Counted from the stretch's first letter, positions 1 to 6,452 are shown. The stretch is 8,940 nucleotides of DNA from Sphingomonadales bacterium UBA658 (GCA_002299195.1 DBOA01000217.1:1-8940), one strand, 5' to 3'. Numbers and translations: made by a program. Notes: generated by a model not told the origin, from the sequence alone.

Positions 1-68
1 GGCGGCAGGGATCGAACCTGCGAATGGCGGCATCAAAAGCCGCTGCCTTACCGCTTGGCGACGCCCCA
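1..68 (-). tRNA. trnQ: tRNA-Gln (anticodon UUG), 3' end cut by window edge
   Basis: Read on the minus strand from 68, the sequence folds as a tRNA. The acceptor 5' strand is TGGGGCG (68-62), followed by a D arm with a GGTAA loop and an anticodon stem GCGGC/GCCGC enclosing a 7-nt loop TTTTGAT, which gives anticodon TTG and hence glutamine. The T arm is GCAGG/CCTGC with loop TTCGATC. Only four bases (CGCC) of the 3' acceptor strand are inside the window. The last acceptor bases, the discriminator and any encoded CCA lie beyond position 1. The opening U-G-rich acceptor and the UUG anticodon fit bacterial tRNA-Gln. It lies downstream of ilvE on the same strand but has its own promoter-like sequence. 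Confidence 0.95.
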
Positions 69-98
69 GCAAGCCAGCAATCTGGCCGATGTGCGCGG

Positions 99-126
99 CT
101 TATATCGTGCGAATCTCGTAGCGCAA
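99..126 (-). promoter_or_regulatory. Candidate sigma70-type promoter for tRNA-Gln
   Basis: On the minus strand a -35-like TTGCGC (126-121) is followed after 16 bp by TATAAG (104-99), which matches TATAAT at five of six positions. The bases after the -10 are GC-rich (CCGCGC), as is usual for stable-RNA promoters under stringent control. The predicted start near 92 leaves a roughly 24-nt leader before the tRNA, containing a small hairpin with 5-bp arms GCCAG/CTGGC (73-86). The -35 lies 5 bp beyond the ilvE stop. I see no terminator between ilvE and the tRNA, so some readthrough from ilvE is possible. Confidence 0.6.
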
Positions 127-130
127 CAGC

Positions 131-1219
131 TTAATCGATGCGTTGCACCCAACCATGCGTGTCTGCTGCCACTCCGCGTTGGATATCCACAAGTTTTGTG
201 CGGATTTGCTGGGTCATTTGCCCCGCGCCGCCGGCGCCAATGGTGAAGTCACCTTGGGTGGATTTCACTGTGCCAACAGGGGTCACGACCGCTGCAGTGC
301 CACAAGCAAACACTTCAACGAGCCGTCCGGATTCGGCATCTGCGCGCCATTGGTCCATCGCATAACGCTCCTCACGGACGTTCAAACCTTGCGCGCGGGC
401 AAGCGTGAGAACCGAATCGCGAGTGATGCCTTCCAATATCGTACCGTCGGTTGGCGGTGTCAGCAATGAACCGTCGTCGAATAGGAAAAACAGGTTCATA
501 CCGCCAAGTTCTTCGACCCAGCGATGTTCGGCGGCGTCCAGAAAGACGACCTGGTCACAGCCCTGGCGAATAGCTTCGGATTGGGCGACAAGGCTGGCGG
601 CATAATTGCCGCCGCACTTTGCCGCGCCCGTTCCGCCGCGTGCGGCACGGGTATATTGTTCCGATACCCAAATCGAAATCGCCGGTGCGCCGCTTTTGAA
701 ATAATTCCCGGCCGATGACGCGATGACCATGAACAGATATTCCGCCGATGGCTTCACGCCCAAAAACACTTCGCTGGCGATCATGAAGGGGCGCAAATAA
801 ATCGACCCGCCATCGACCGGCGGAAACCAGTCCTTGTCGACTTGAACCAGTTGGCGGCATGCCTGCAGAAACATTTCTTCAGGCAGTTCGGGCATGGCAA
901 GGCGCTTGGCCGACCGCTGGAAACGGCGGGCATTTTGTTCAGGGCGAAACAGCGCCATCGAGCCGTCTGCCAGTCGATAGGCCTTTAGACCTTCAAATAT
1001 TTCCTGCGCATAATGCAGCACAGCGGTTGCCGGATCGAGTGTGAGCGGCGCACGCGGACCGACTTTCGCATCATGCCAACCTTTGGCGTCCGAATAGCGG
1101 ATGTTGACCATATGATCTGTAAACACACGGCCAAAACCGGGATCAACAAGCCGCGCAGTCCGTTCCGCTATATCAACGGGGTTTGGATTTGCCTCAAATG
1201 GAAATGCGCCGGACGTCAT
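131..1219 (-). CDS. ilvE: Branched-chain amino acid aminotransferase (class IV, PLP-dependent)
   Basis: The 362-aa product is expected to transfer amino groups between leucine, isoleucine or valine and 2-oxoglutarate in the cytoplasm, the last step of branched-chain amino acid synthesis and the first of their breakdown. The family signature is clear: residues 195-206 read GGTGAAKCGGNY, and K201 is the expected Schiff-base lysine for PLP. EELGGMN follows (236-242), with E237 as the conserved cofactor contact, then the EGITRDS stretch (263-269) and GTAAVVTPVG (307-316). A length of about 360 aa fits the longer BCAT type (related to eukaryotic BCATs) rather than the ~310-aa E. coli IlvE type. 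The ATG at 1219 is preceded only by a weak GAGAG. It is divergent from the MarR gene, and tRNA-Gln follows it downstream. D-amino acid transaminases share this fold, but the motifs favour a BCAT. Confidence 0.96.
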   Translation of the reverse strand: MTSGAFPFEANPNPVDIAERTARLVDPGFGRVFTDHMVNIRYSDAKGWHDAKVGPRAPLTLDPATAVLHYAQEIFEGLKAYRLADGSMALFRPEQNARRFQRSAKRLAMPELPEEMFLQACRQLVQVDKDWFPPVDGGSIYLRPFMIASEVFLGVKPSAEYLFMVIASSAGNYFKSGAPAISIWVSEQYTRAARGGTGAAKCGGNYAASLVAQSEAIRQGCDQVVFLDAAEHRWVEELGGMNLFFLFDDGSLLTPPTDGTILEGITRDSVLTLARAQGLNVREERYAMDQWRADAESGRLVEVFACGTAAVVTPVGTVKSTQGDFTIGAGGAGQMTQQIRTKLVDIQRGVAADTHGWVQRID

Positions 1220-1242
1220 AGTTGCTCTCGTCAGTTAGGGTC

Positions 1243-1271
1243 TTGCTTCGTCCTATGGGCTGGGCTTAGAT
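1243..1271 (+). promoter_or_regulatory. Candidate promoter of the marR-hisE-HIT cluster (leaderless?)
   Basis: TTGCTT (1243-1248) and TTAGAT (1266-1271) are separated by exactly 17 bp. Transcription would begin around 1278-1280, at or within two bases of the ATG at 1280. That fits the absence of a Shine-Dalgarno sequence in front of this start, so the message may be leaderless. It overlaps the candidate ilvE promoter on the other strand. Hexamer matches are moderate. Confidence 0.4.
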
Positions 1272-1278
1272 ACGTCAA
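1251..1278 (-). promoter_or_regulatory. Candidate ilvE promoter
   Basis: On the minus strand TTGACG (1278-1273) is a good -35 hexamer. A weak -10, ATAGGA (1256-1251), follows after 16 bp. It would start transcription about 25 nt upstream of the ilvE ATG. The -35 abuts the start codon of the divergent MarR gene at 1280, so the two transcription units overlap here. Support is the hexamers and position only, and the -10 match is poor. Confidence 0.35.
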
Positions 1279-1279
1279 T

Positions 1280-1789
1280 ATGGCTGCCCCATCTTCTGTA
1301 TCTGCTGCGACGACGGCGTCACCCTTGTTTCTGCGCGAGCATGAGGTGCGGCGCGGCGTTGAGCTTTTGTTTTTCGGTTATACGCGGCTCACGCGCGCTA
1401 TAGACGACGGATTGGCAGAGCATGGCCTCGGCCGCGCGCACCATCGCGCGCTCTATTTCATCGCCCGCCAACCCGACCTGACGATTAGCGAATTGCTCAA
1501 AATCCTTGCGATCACGAAACAGTCTTTGGGCCGGGTGCTGACCGACTTGGCGGAGAAAGCGTTGGTGGAAACGCGCACGGGCGTGGTCGACCGGCGGCAG
1601 AAGCTGCTGCGTTTGACTGCAGAGGGTGTCCGCTTTGAAGCGCAGCTATTTGATGCACTGCGCACCAGCCTTGCGTCCGCTTATGCCGCGGCAGGGCAGG
1701 AATCGGTCACAGGTTTCTGGCGCGTTTTGGAAGGGTTGATACCCGCAGAGGACAAGGCCATGGTTATCGCCCTGCAGAAGGACATTTGA
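1280..1789 (+). CDS. MarR-family winged-helix transcriptional regulator
   Basis: The 169-aa protein is a DNA-binding regulator of the MarR family, expected to act as a dimer. After a short Ala/Ser/Thr-rich N-terminus comes a dimerisation helix (about 20-48). The winged helix follows: LTISELLKILAI (67-78), a recognition helix starting ITKQSLGRVLTDL (78-90), then a wing with the typical DRRQK (104-108) and LTAEG (112-116). The ITKQSL recognition helix resembles the alphaproteobacterial MarR branch that contains PetP, from memory and not checked. The open frame continues upstream to 1013, but that part is antisense to ilvE and has no family resemblance, so the ATG at 1280 is chosen. There is no Shine-Dalgarno sequence. 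Its stop overlaps the hisE start by one base, so the two are co-transcribed. Divergence from ilvE makes ilvE and itself the first candidate targets; the ligand is unknown. Confidence 0.9.
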   Translation: MAAPSSVSAATTASPLFLREHEVRRGVELLFFGYTRLTRAIDDGLAEHGLGRAHHRALYFIARQPDLTISELLKILAITKQSLGRVLTDLAEKALVETRTGVVDRRQKLLRLTAEGVRFEAQLFDALRTSLASAYAAAGQESVTGFWRVLEGLIPAEDKAMVIALQKDI

Positions 1790-2115
1790 TGCGCGACACG
1801 CTTGCACGACTTGAACACACAATCGCCCAGCGGTCGAACGCTGCGCCCGATAGCAGCTATGTGGCGTCGTTATTCGCCAAAGGGCGCGGCAAAATCGCTC
1901 AGAAAGTTGGCGAAGAAGCGACCGAGACGATCATCGCGGCGCTGTCGGGGGATGCCGACCAGCTGACCGCTGAAGTGGCAGACCTGCTTTTCCACCTCAT
2001 GATCTTGCTCGCCGAGGGTGGGGTGGCATTTGAAGATGTTCTCGCCGAGCTCGATCGCAGGGAAGGCGTATCCGGCCTGGTGGAAAAGGCCGCGCGCGAC
2101 ATTTCTGGAGAATAA
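1789..2115 (+). CDS. hisE: Phosphoribosyl-ATP pyrophosphatase
   Basis: The 108-aa product hydrolyses phosphoribosyl-ATP to phosphoribosyl-AMP and pyrophosphate, the second step of histidine synthesis. It is an all-alpha, MazG-related PRA-PH protein. The metal-binding acidic motifs are present: KVGEEATE (39-46, E42/E43/E46) and, one helix later, AEVADLLFHL (61-70, E62 and D65). The length is normal for stand-alone HisE and there is no fused HisI. The ATG at 1789 shares one base with the TGA of the upstream regulator and has AGAAGGA at 1776-1782, spaced 6 nt, which favours it over the in-frame TTG at 1786. The rest of the histidine operon is not in this window. A MarR gene in front of hisE is less usual than hisF. 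Confidence 0.96.
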   Translation: MRDTLARLEHTIAQRSNAAPDSSYVASLFAKGRGKIAQKVGEEATETIIAALSGDADQLTAEVADLLFHLMILLAEGGVAFEDVLAELDRREGVSGLVEKAARDISGE

Positions 2116-2116
2116 G

Positions 2117-2494
2117 ATGCCGATTGATCCGACATTGCCTTACGATGACCAGAATATCTTTGCCAAAATCCTGCGCGGGGAAATTCCCTGCAAAAAGGTT
2201 TTTGAAGATGACTGGGCGCTTGCCTTTCACGACATCAATCCGCAGGCACCGACGCATGTCCTCGTCATTCCCAAAGGCGCTTATGTAAGCTGGGACGATT
2301 TCAGCGCCACAGCCAGCGACGCGGAAATAGCCGGCTTTGTGCGCGCTGTCGGCCAAGTATCGCGCGCATTGGGTCTGGTCGAACCCGGATATCGCTTGCT
2401 CGCCAATATCGGAATGGATTCGCATCAAGAGGTTCCGCACCTGCATGTCCATATTTTTGGTGGAAAACCGCTCGGACCGATGCTTATGCGATGA
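2117..2494 (+). CDS. HIT-family (HINT-like) nucleotide-binding hydrolase
   Basis: The 125-aa protein belongs to the histidine triad superfamily, most like the HINT branch, whose members hydrolyse purine nucleoside phosphoramidates such as AMP-linked lysine. The catalytic triad motif is seen as HLHVHIF at 108-114 (H108, H110, H112), preceded by the HQEVP segment and followed by GGKPLGPM. The N-terminal pattern FAKILRGEIPCKKVFEDD (15-32) and the HDINPQAPTHVLVIPK stretch (38-53) are also typical. The ATG at 2117 follows the hisE stop by one base and has TGGAGAA (2106-2112) as ribosome binding site, so it is translated from the hisE transcript. The open frame extends upstream into hisE, but that part is unrelated. 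The physiological substrate cannot be read from the sequence. Confidence 0.94.
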   Translation: MPIDPTLPYDDQNIFAKILRGEIPCKKVFEDDWALAFHDINPQAPTHVLVIPKGAYVSWDDFSATASDAEIAGFVRAVGQVSRALGLVEPGYRLLANIGMDSHQEVPHLHVHIFGGKPLGPMLMR

Positions 2495-2503
2495 AATTCA
2501 GTT

Positions 2504-2535
2504 GCGCGGAGACTTTAAGAGGTTAGGTTCCGCGC
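2504..2535 (+). promoter_or_regulatory. Stem-loop in the permease leader
   Basis: GCGCGGA (2504-2510) pairs perfectly with TCCGCGC (2529-2535) around an 18-nt A/G/T-rich loop. It lies between the HIT stop and the permease ribosome binding site (2551-2556). No U-tract follows, so it is not a canonical terminator. It could be a leader structure, an mRNA processing site or chance in GC-rich DNA. Confidence 0.35.
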
Positions 2536-2562
2536 GATACGAAATCCATCGGGGAGATTATG

Positions 2563-4119
2563 ATGGCGATTGAGCAGCAATCCGTGATGCAGCGCATGTT
2601 CGCGCGCAAAACGATCGCACAAGTACAAAGAGAGTCGGCCAACAGCGAACTGAAGCGTTCGTTGGGCAAGTGGAACCTTCTGCTTTTGGGCGTTGGGTGC
2701 ATCATTGGTGCGGGCATTTTCGTTCGCACGGGTAGTGCCGCTGCATTGCATGCCGGACCTGCTGTTATGCTGTCCTTTGTCGTTGCTGGCTTGGTCTGCG
2801 CTTTTGCAGGCCTTTGCTATGCCGAACTTTCGTCAACGCTGCCTGTTTCCGGGTCGGCCTACACCTACAGCTACACCACATTGGGTGAATTTGTCGCCTG
2901 GATCATGGGCGCGTTGCTGCTACTCGAATACGGCTTGGCCGCATCGGTGGTGGCGGTCGGCTGGGGCGGATATGTCGTCAGCCTGCTGGCGGACTTCGGC
3001 CTTGTCATCCCGCCGCAATTTACCGGACCAACCGGACATGCGGTTATGCGTGACGGTGCGCCCCTGTTGGTTGATGGCGTTGCTGTCACCGCAATCTTCA
3101 ACTTGCCAGCATTCCTCATCTGCATGTCGCTGGCGCTGTTGTTGATGGTGGGTGTGTCGGAATCGGCTAAGGTCAACAACATCATCGTTGCGGTCAAGGT
3201 CAGCGTTCTGGCTGCGTTCATTCTCGTTGGCGGATATATCGTCCTATCCAACCTGCCTGAACTGTTGGCGACGAACTGGACGCCCTTTATCCCGGAAAAC
3301 ACCGGCGACGGTGAATTCGGTGTCGACGGCATCATGCGTGCCGCATCGATCGTCTTTTTTGCCTATATCGGTTTTGAAGCTGTCTCGACTGCTGGTCAGG
3401 AAGCCAAGGACCCTAAGCGCGACATGCCATTTGGTATCATCGGTTCGCTGATTGTCTGCACCGTCATCTATATGCTGGTGGCTGCAATCATGACCTTGCT
3501 TGTACCTTATGCTACATTGAACGTGCCAGATCCTGTCGCGGTCGTTGTCGACAGCTTTGGTGCACAATGGGCTTGGTTGGCCAAAACCATAAAGGTCGGC
3601 GCAATCATTGGTCTGACGTCGGTTGTTCTGGTGCTGATGTACGCCCAAACGCGTATCTTCTACACCATGGCCCGTGACGGCCTGTTGCCGAAGATCTTCT
3701 CAAAGGTGCATCCAAAGTTCCACACGCCTTATATCAACACATTGTTGGTGGGTACGATCACGGCGGTTGCAGCAGGCTTCTTCGACATCAACGTTCTGGG
3801 TGACATGACCTCGGTCGGCACATTGGCAGCCTTTGCCATCGTCTGCCTGTCGGTCATGTATCTGCGCCGTGCAGCGCCTGATCTGCCACGTGGCTTTTCG
3901 GTACCATTCTACCCACTGACACCGATACTAGGCATTTTGTCATGCCTGTATCTGATCACGACAGTGCCTTACAATGTGCTGATGTTCTTTGTGTACTTCC
4001 TGATCGGTGCCATCGTGCTGTACTTCGTTTATGGCATGCGCAATTCAAACCTGCAGCATGACCAGTTGACGGACGACGCACCGGATATGGGGGAATTCCC
4101 TGGTCCAGTTGTAGACTAA
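2563..4119 (+). CDS. APC-superfamily amino acid permease (12 TM)
   Basis: The 518-aa inner-membrane protein is a secondary amino acid transporter of the APC superfamily, closest in appearance to the cationic amino acid/YfnA-type permeases. TM1 carries the hallmark unwound substrate-binding motif GCIIGAGIF (45-53). TM6 carries FFAYIGFEAVST (265-276), followed by the conserved loop EAKDPKRDMP (280-289). YAQTRIFYTMARDGLLP (360-376) is the conserved TM8-TM9 loop. About twelve hydrophobic segments are visible, ending near residue 490 before a short acidic tail. Two ATGs lie in tandem (2560 and 2563). GGGGAG at 2551-2556 is 6 nt from the second and 3 nt from the first, so 2563 is preferred. Substrate specificity cannot be assigned. 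The gene follows the HIT gene by 68 bp without a terminator, so it may be read from the marR-hisE transcript as well as from its own promoter. Confidence 0.93.
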   Translation: MAIEQQSVMQRMFARKTIAQVQRESANSELKRSLGKWNLLLLGVGCIIGAGIFVRTGSAAALHAGPAVMLSFVVAGLVCAFAGLCYAELSSTLPVSGSAYTYSYTTLGEFVAWIMGALLLLEYGLAASVVAVGWGGYVVSLLADFGLVIPPQFTGPTGHAVMRDGAPLLVDGVAVTAIFNLPAFLICMSLALLLMVGVSESAKVNNIIVAVKVSVLAAFILVGGYIVLSNLPELLATNWTPFIPENTGDGEFGVDGIMRAASIVFFAYIGFEAVSTAGQEAKDPKRDMPFGIIGSLIVCTVIYMLVAAIMTLLVPYATLNVPDPVAVVVDSFGAQWAWLAKTIKVGAIIGLTSVVLVLMYAQTRIFYTMARDGLLPKIFSKVHPKFHTPYINTLLVGTITAVAAGFFDINVLGDMTSVGTLAAFAIVCLSVMYLRRAAPDLPRGFSVPFYPLTPILGILSCLYLITTVPYNVLMFFVYFLIGAIVLYFVYGMRNSNLQHDQLTDDAPDMGEFPGPVVD

Positions 4120-4145
4120 GGTTACCGCCATAATGCAAAAGGGCA

Positions 4146-4172
4146 GGGGCGCTTCGGCGCCCCTTTTCTTTG
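4146..4172 (+). terminator. Rho-independent terminator of the permease gene
   Basis: A perfect 7-bp stem, GGGGCGC (4146-4152) with GCGCCCC (4157-4163), closes a stable TTCG tetraloop and is followed directly by TTTTCTTT. It starts 26 bp after the permease stop. In the other direction the hairpin is followed by TGCCC and then TTTT, so it may also stop the converging MFS transcript, though less efficiently. Confidence 0.9.
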
Positions 4173-4173
4173 C

Positions 4174-4191
4174 CTAGGGTCAAGACCCTAG
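4174..4191. repeat. Perfect palindrome at the MFS stop codon
   Basis: CTAGGGTC (4174-4181) and GACCCTAG (4184-4191) form an exact 8-bp inverted repeat with a 2-bp spacer. The TAG stop of the minus-strand MFS gene (4190-4188) lies inside the right arm. No U-run follows on either strand, so it is not itself a canonical terminator. It may reinforce the neighbouring terminator between the convergent genes. Confidence 0.7.
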
Positions 4192-5441
4192 CTGCGGGGG
4201 GTGGCGGGAATAGGTTGGGTCGTGCCGGGACGCGTAAAGAGCTTTCCCTTTTCGCACCATAGAACCAATATCAGCGCGGCAAGCCCGCAGCCCAGAAAAC
4301 CAAGCGCGACAGGAAAGACGCTGCCGTCAAATTGCTGTCCGATGATAGCGCCGAGCGAGGCAGCCAAGGCCGTGCGCACGAACGTCTGAAATGATGACGC
4401 AGCGCCCGCGACATGGCCAAAGGGCGTCATCGCAATCGACGAAAAGTTGGAGCCGATAAACCCAACCATCGCCATATTGCCCGTCAGCAACAATAGGAAC
4501 AACGGCATCGACTTGGGCGCGAATTGCGCCGCGAGCAATTGCAACGCGCCAAGGGTGATGAAAGTCAAAAGCGCGGTGTGCGAGACGCGGCGCGCGCCAA
4601 AGCGTTCGACAATCCGCGCATTGGTGAAGTTCGACACAGCAATGCCAATGGCAATGATGGCAAAGCCAATGGTGAAAAAGTCGGCGGCGTTGAATACCTT
4701 GTCGAACATCTGCTGCGAGCTGTTGAGATAGCCGAACAAAGCGCCCTGAACGATGCCGGCGCCAATCATATATCCCGCAGCGTTGCGGTGCAGGACGACG
4801 ACTTTCCATGCCTTGGCCAGCGCGCGGGGTTCAATCGGAATGACATTTTCGGGCGCAAGTGTTTCGGGCAGGCGCAGATATACCCAAATGGCCGCCGCCA
4901 CGGCCATGAACGCCATCAGATCGAATATCACCCGCCAGCCTGCAAACAATAGGACCATTTGCCCGATGGTTGGCGCGATGATCGGCACGATCATGAAAAT
5001 AAGGAATATGGTCGACATCCGCCGCGCCATGGCGTCGCCTTCGAACTGGTCCCGGATAACGGAGATGACCAGCACGCCCATTGCAGCGGCGAGCAATCCA
5101 TGCGCGAAACGCATCGCCAGCATCATTTCAAAGTCCGGGGTAATCGAACAGGCGAGCGAAAACACAGCGGCGCCAATGATGGCGATCAGCAATATTGGCT
5201 TGCGGCCATAGCGGTCAGACAGCGGACCATAGATCAACGCGCCAATGCCGGTGCCGGCCAGAAAGACCGAAATAATATATTGGATCTGGTTGGGATCGGA
5301 AACCTTCAGCCCCTGTGCCATGGCGGGAAATGCCGGCAACATTGCATCAATGGCCAACGCGTTCAGCGCCATCAGCGATGCCATCATGATGGTCAATTCG
5401 CGCGGGCCGATGGATTTTTTTGCAGAAGCTGGGGAGGTCAT
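4188..5441 (-). CDS. MFS drug-resistance transporter, Bcr/CflA type
   Basis: The 417-aa inner-membrane protein is a 12-TM proton-driven exporter of the Major Facilitator Superfamily, DHA1 group. IDAMLPAFPAM (31-41) in TM1 corresponds to the TDMYLPALP motif of Bcr. MFS motif A is complete between TM2 and TM3: YGPLSDRYGRKP (71-82, D76, R77, R80, K81). TM4 has RFAHGLLAAA (111-120) and RDQF (130-133). TM5 contains the antiporter-type region PIIAPTIGQ (153-161), followed by WR (169-170) and LPET (191-194). AGAASSFQ (345-352) matches the Bcr AGTASS segment. The frame is open to a GTG at 5477, but similarity begins after MTSPASAKK, so the ATG at 5441 is chosen. Neither start has a Shine-Dalgarno sequence, and a perfect hairpin sits 3 nt upstream of 5441. 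It lies 47 bp downstream of radC on the same strand. The drug or metabolite is unknown. Confidence 0.92.
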   Translation of the reverse strand: MTSPASAKKSIGPRELTIMMASLMALNALAIDAMLPAFPAMAQGLKVSDPNQIQYIISVFLAGTGIGALIYGPLSDRYGRKPILLIAIIGAAVFSLACSITPDFEMMLAMRFAHGLLAAAMGVLVISVIRDQFEGDAMARRMSTIFLIFMIVPIIAPTIGQMVLLFAGWRVIFDLMAFMAVAAAIWVYLRLPETLAPENVIPIEPRALAKAWKVVVLHRNAAGYMIGAGIVQGALFGYLNSSQQMFDKVFNAADFFTIGFAIIAIGIAVSNFTNARIVERFGARRVSHTALLTFITLGALQLLAAQFAPKSMPLFLLLLTGNMAMVGFIGSNFSSIAMTPFGHVAGAASSFQTFVRTALAASLGAIIGQQFDGSVFPVALGFLGCGLAALILVLWCEKGKLFTRPGTTQPIPATPRS

Positions 5442-5444
5442 GTT

Positions 5445-5463
5445 GCGGCTATGGGGTAGCCGC
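5445..5463 (-). promoter_or_regulatory. Hairpin immediately upstream of the MFS start codon
   Basis: On the minus strand GCGGCTA (5463-5457) pairs perfectly with TAGCCGC (5451-5445) around a 5-nt CCCCA loop, and only 3 nt separate it from the ATG. The position is where a ribosome binding site would be expected and none is present. It could hold down translation, or serve as a dyad operator site at DNA level. There is no U-tract, so it is not a terminator. Confidence 0.5.
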
Positions 5464-5488
5464 GGCAATAATTCCACCCGCTAAATCT

Positions 5489-6184
5489 TTAAATTAGCCC
5501 GGCGCTCCGCATGCTGGAAAAGCCGTCTTTGCCGATAATGATGTGGTCATGCACGGTTATACCGAACTTCTGCCCCGCGTCCGCAATGTCCCGCGTCATG
5601 GCAATGTCTTGCCGGCTGGGGCTGCTATCGCCGCTTGGGTGGTTGTGGACAAGGATGATGGCCGCAGCCCCCAAGTCCATCGCGCGCCGGATAACTTCGC
5701 GGGTGTAAATCGCCGCCTGATCGATGGAACCTTCGCTCGCGATCTCATCGCGGATCAGCATATTTTTGCTGTTAAGATATAAGGTCCGCACGCGCTCAAT
5801 GGTCAGATGCGCCATGTCGGCACGCAGATAGTCCAGCAACGCCTGCCATGATGACAAAATCGGCATCTCGCGGACGGGTGCGCTCAAAAGACGTAAGGCC
5901 GCCACTTGGACGATTTTCAGTACAGCGACACTTGTTTCGCCCATCCACTTTTCGCGCATGATGCTGTCGGCATCGGCCGTTAACAAGGCCGAGAGGCTGC
6001 CATAACGCGCGATCAGATCCTTGGCGATTTGCTTTGTATCGCGGCGCGGAATCGCCAGTGCGAGCAGATATTCCACAAGCTCATGGTCGTGCAGGCCTTC
6101 GCCTTGCTGTTCAAAAAGCCGCTTGCGCAGACGCGCGCGGTGGCCGGTGCCATGATGTTCGATTTTATCCGCGCCGTCCGCCAT
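5489..6184 (-). CDS. radC: RadC family protein (JAB/MPN+ domain)
   Basis: The 231-aa protein has the two-part RadC layout. An N-terminal helix-hairpin-helix-like domain (about 10-100, including DHELVEYLLALAIPRRDTK) is followed by a C-terminal JAB/MPN+ metalloenzyme domain. The JAMM zinc motif HxHx7SxxD is intact at H180, H182, S190 and D193 (HNHPSGDSSPSRQD), with E147 in RDEIASEG as the likely catalytic glutamate. The radC name came from an E. coli mutation later traced to recG, and a repair role has not been supported in pneumococcus, so its function should be treated as unknown. The ATG at 6184 has AAGGA (6197-6193) about 8 nt upstream and is preferred to the GTG at 6190, which is too close to that site. 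It heads a possible two-gene unit with the MFS exporter. Confidence 0.95.
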   Translation of the reverse strand: MADGADKIEHHGTGHRARLRKRLFEQQGEGLHDHELVEYLLALAIPRRDTKQIAKDLIARYGSLSALLTADADSIMREKWMGETSVAVLKIVQVAALRLLSAPVREMPILSSWQALLDYLRADMAHLTIERVRTLYLNSKNMLIRDEIASEGSIDQAAIYTREVIRRAMDLGAAAIILVHNHPSGDSSPSRQDIAMTRDIADAGQKFGITVHDHIIIGKDGFSSMRSAGLI

Positions 6185-6293
6185 CAGCACTGTCCTTTTG
6201 CGATAATGCTCTTTTTGGTGATTTTTGTGACGGGTGCAAGTCGATTGACGCGAAGCCAGCGCATCTGAATGAGACCCGTTTCGTCCGTAACAA

Positions 6294-6308
6294 CTGAAAC
6301 ATGTTCAG
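6294..6308. promoter_or_regulatory. Short dyad-symmetric element, possible operator
   Basis: CTGAA and TTCAG flank ACATG, and the core AACATGTT is itself an exact palindrome. It sits near the middle of the radC/atpI divergent region, about 100 bp upstream of the candidate atp -35. That position would suit a regulator site for either gene. A dyad this short can occur by chance and I do not recognise the binding protein. Confidence 0.3.
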
Positions 6309-6410
6309 GACGACCAATATACAAGCGCATCGCCCGAACGAAAATAGCGGACCGGCGCAGCGATGCTTCGGCTTTGTCTATTGCGACGCAACATTCTTGG
6401 CGACGCGCTG

Positions 6411-6438
6411 TTGACTTGGCGCAGACGCTCTCCTAAAG
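6411..6438 (+). promoter_or_regulatory. Candidate promoter of the atp F0 operon
   Basis: TTGACT (6411-6416) matches the -35 consensus in five of six positions. The -10 region CTAAAG (6433-6438) follows after 16 bp and is a weak match, with a GC-rich discriminator (CGCC) after it. Transcription would begin near 6445, giving a leader of about 60 nt before atpI. Position and the good -35 support it; the -10 does not. Confidence 0.45.
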
Positions 6439-6452
6439 CGCCGATGCCTAGG

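Noticed and set aside
1013..1279. N-terminal extension of the MarR frame into ilvE
   Set aside because: The extra 89 codons are antisense to ilvE, have no family similarity and would make the regulator far longer than usual.
2491..2526. Eleven-codon ORF starting at the HIT stop (ATGA overlap), possible leader peptide
   Set aside because: It has no Shine-Dalgarno sequence and no run of a single amino acid as in attenuation leaders. It is most likely chance.
4959..5459. 166-codon plus-strand frame opposite the MFS gene
   Set aside because: It is a His/Gln/Arg-rich shadow of a clear 12-TM transporter, with no plausible protein features.
6245..6280. TTGACG in the radC/atp gap as a promoter
   Set aside because: Only AATGAG lies at the proper distance. 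A transcript from it would start about 220 bp upstream of atpI with no further support.
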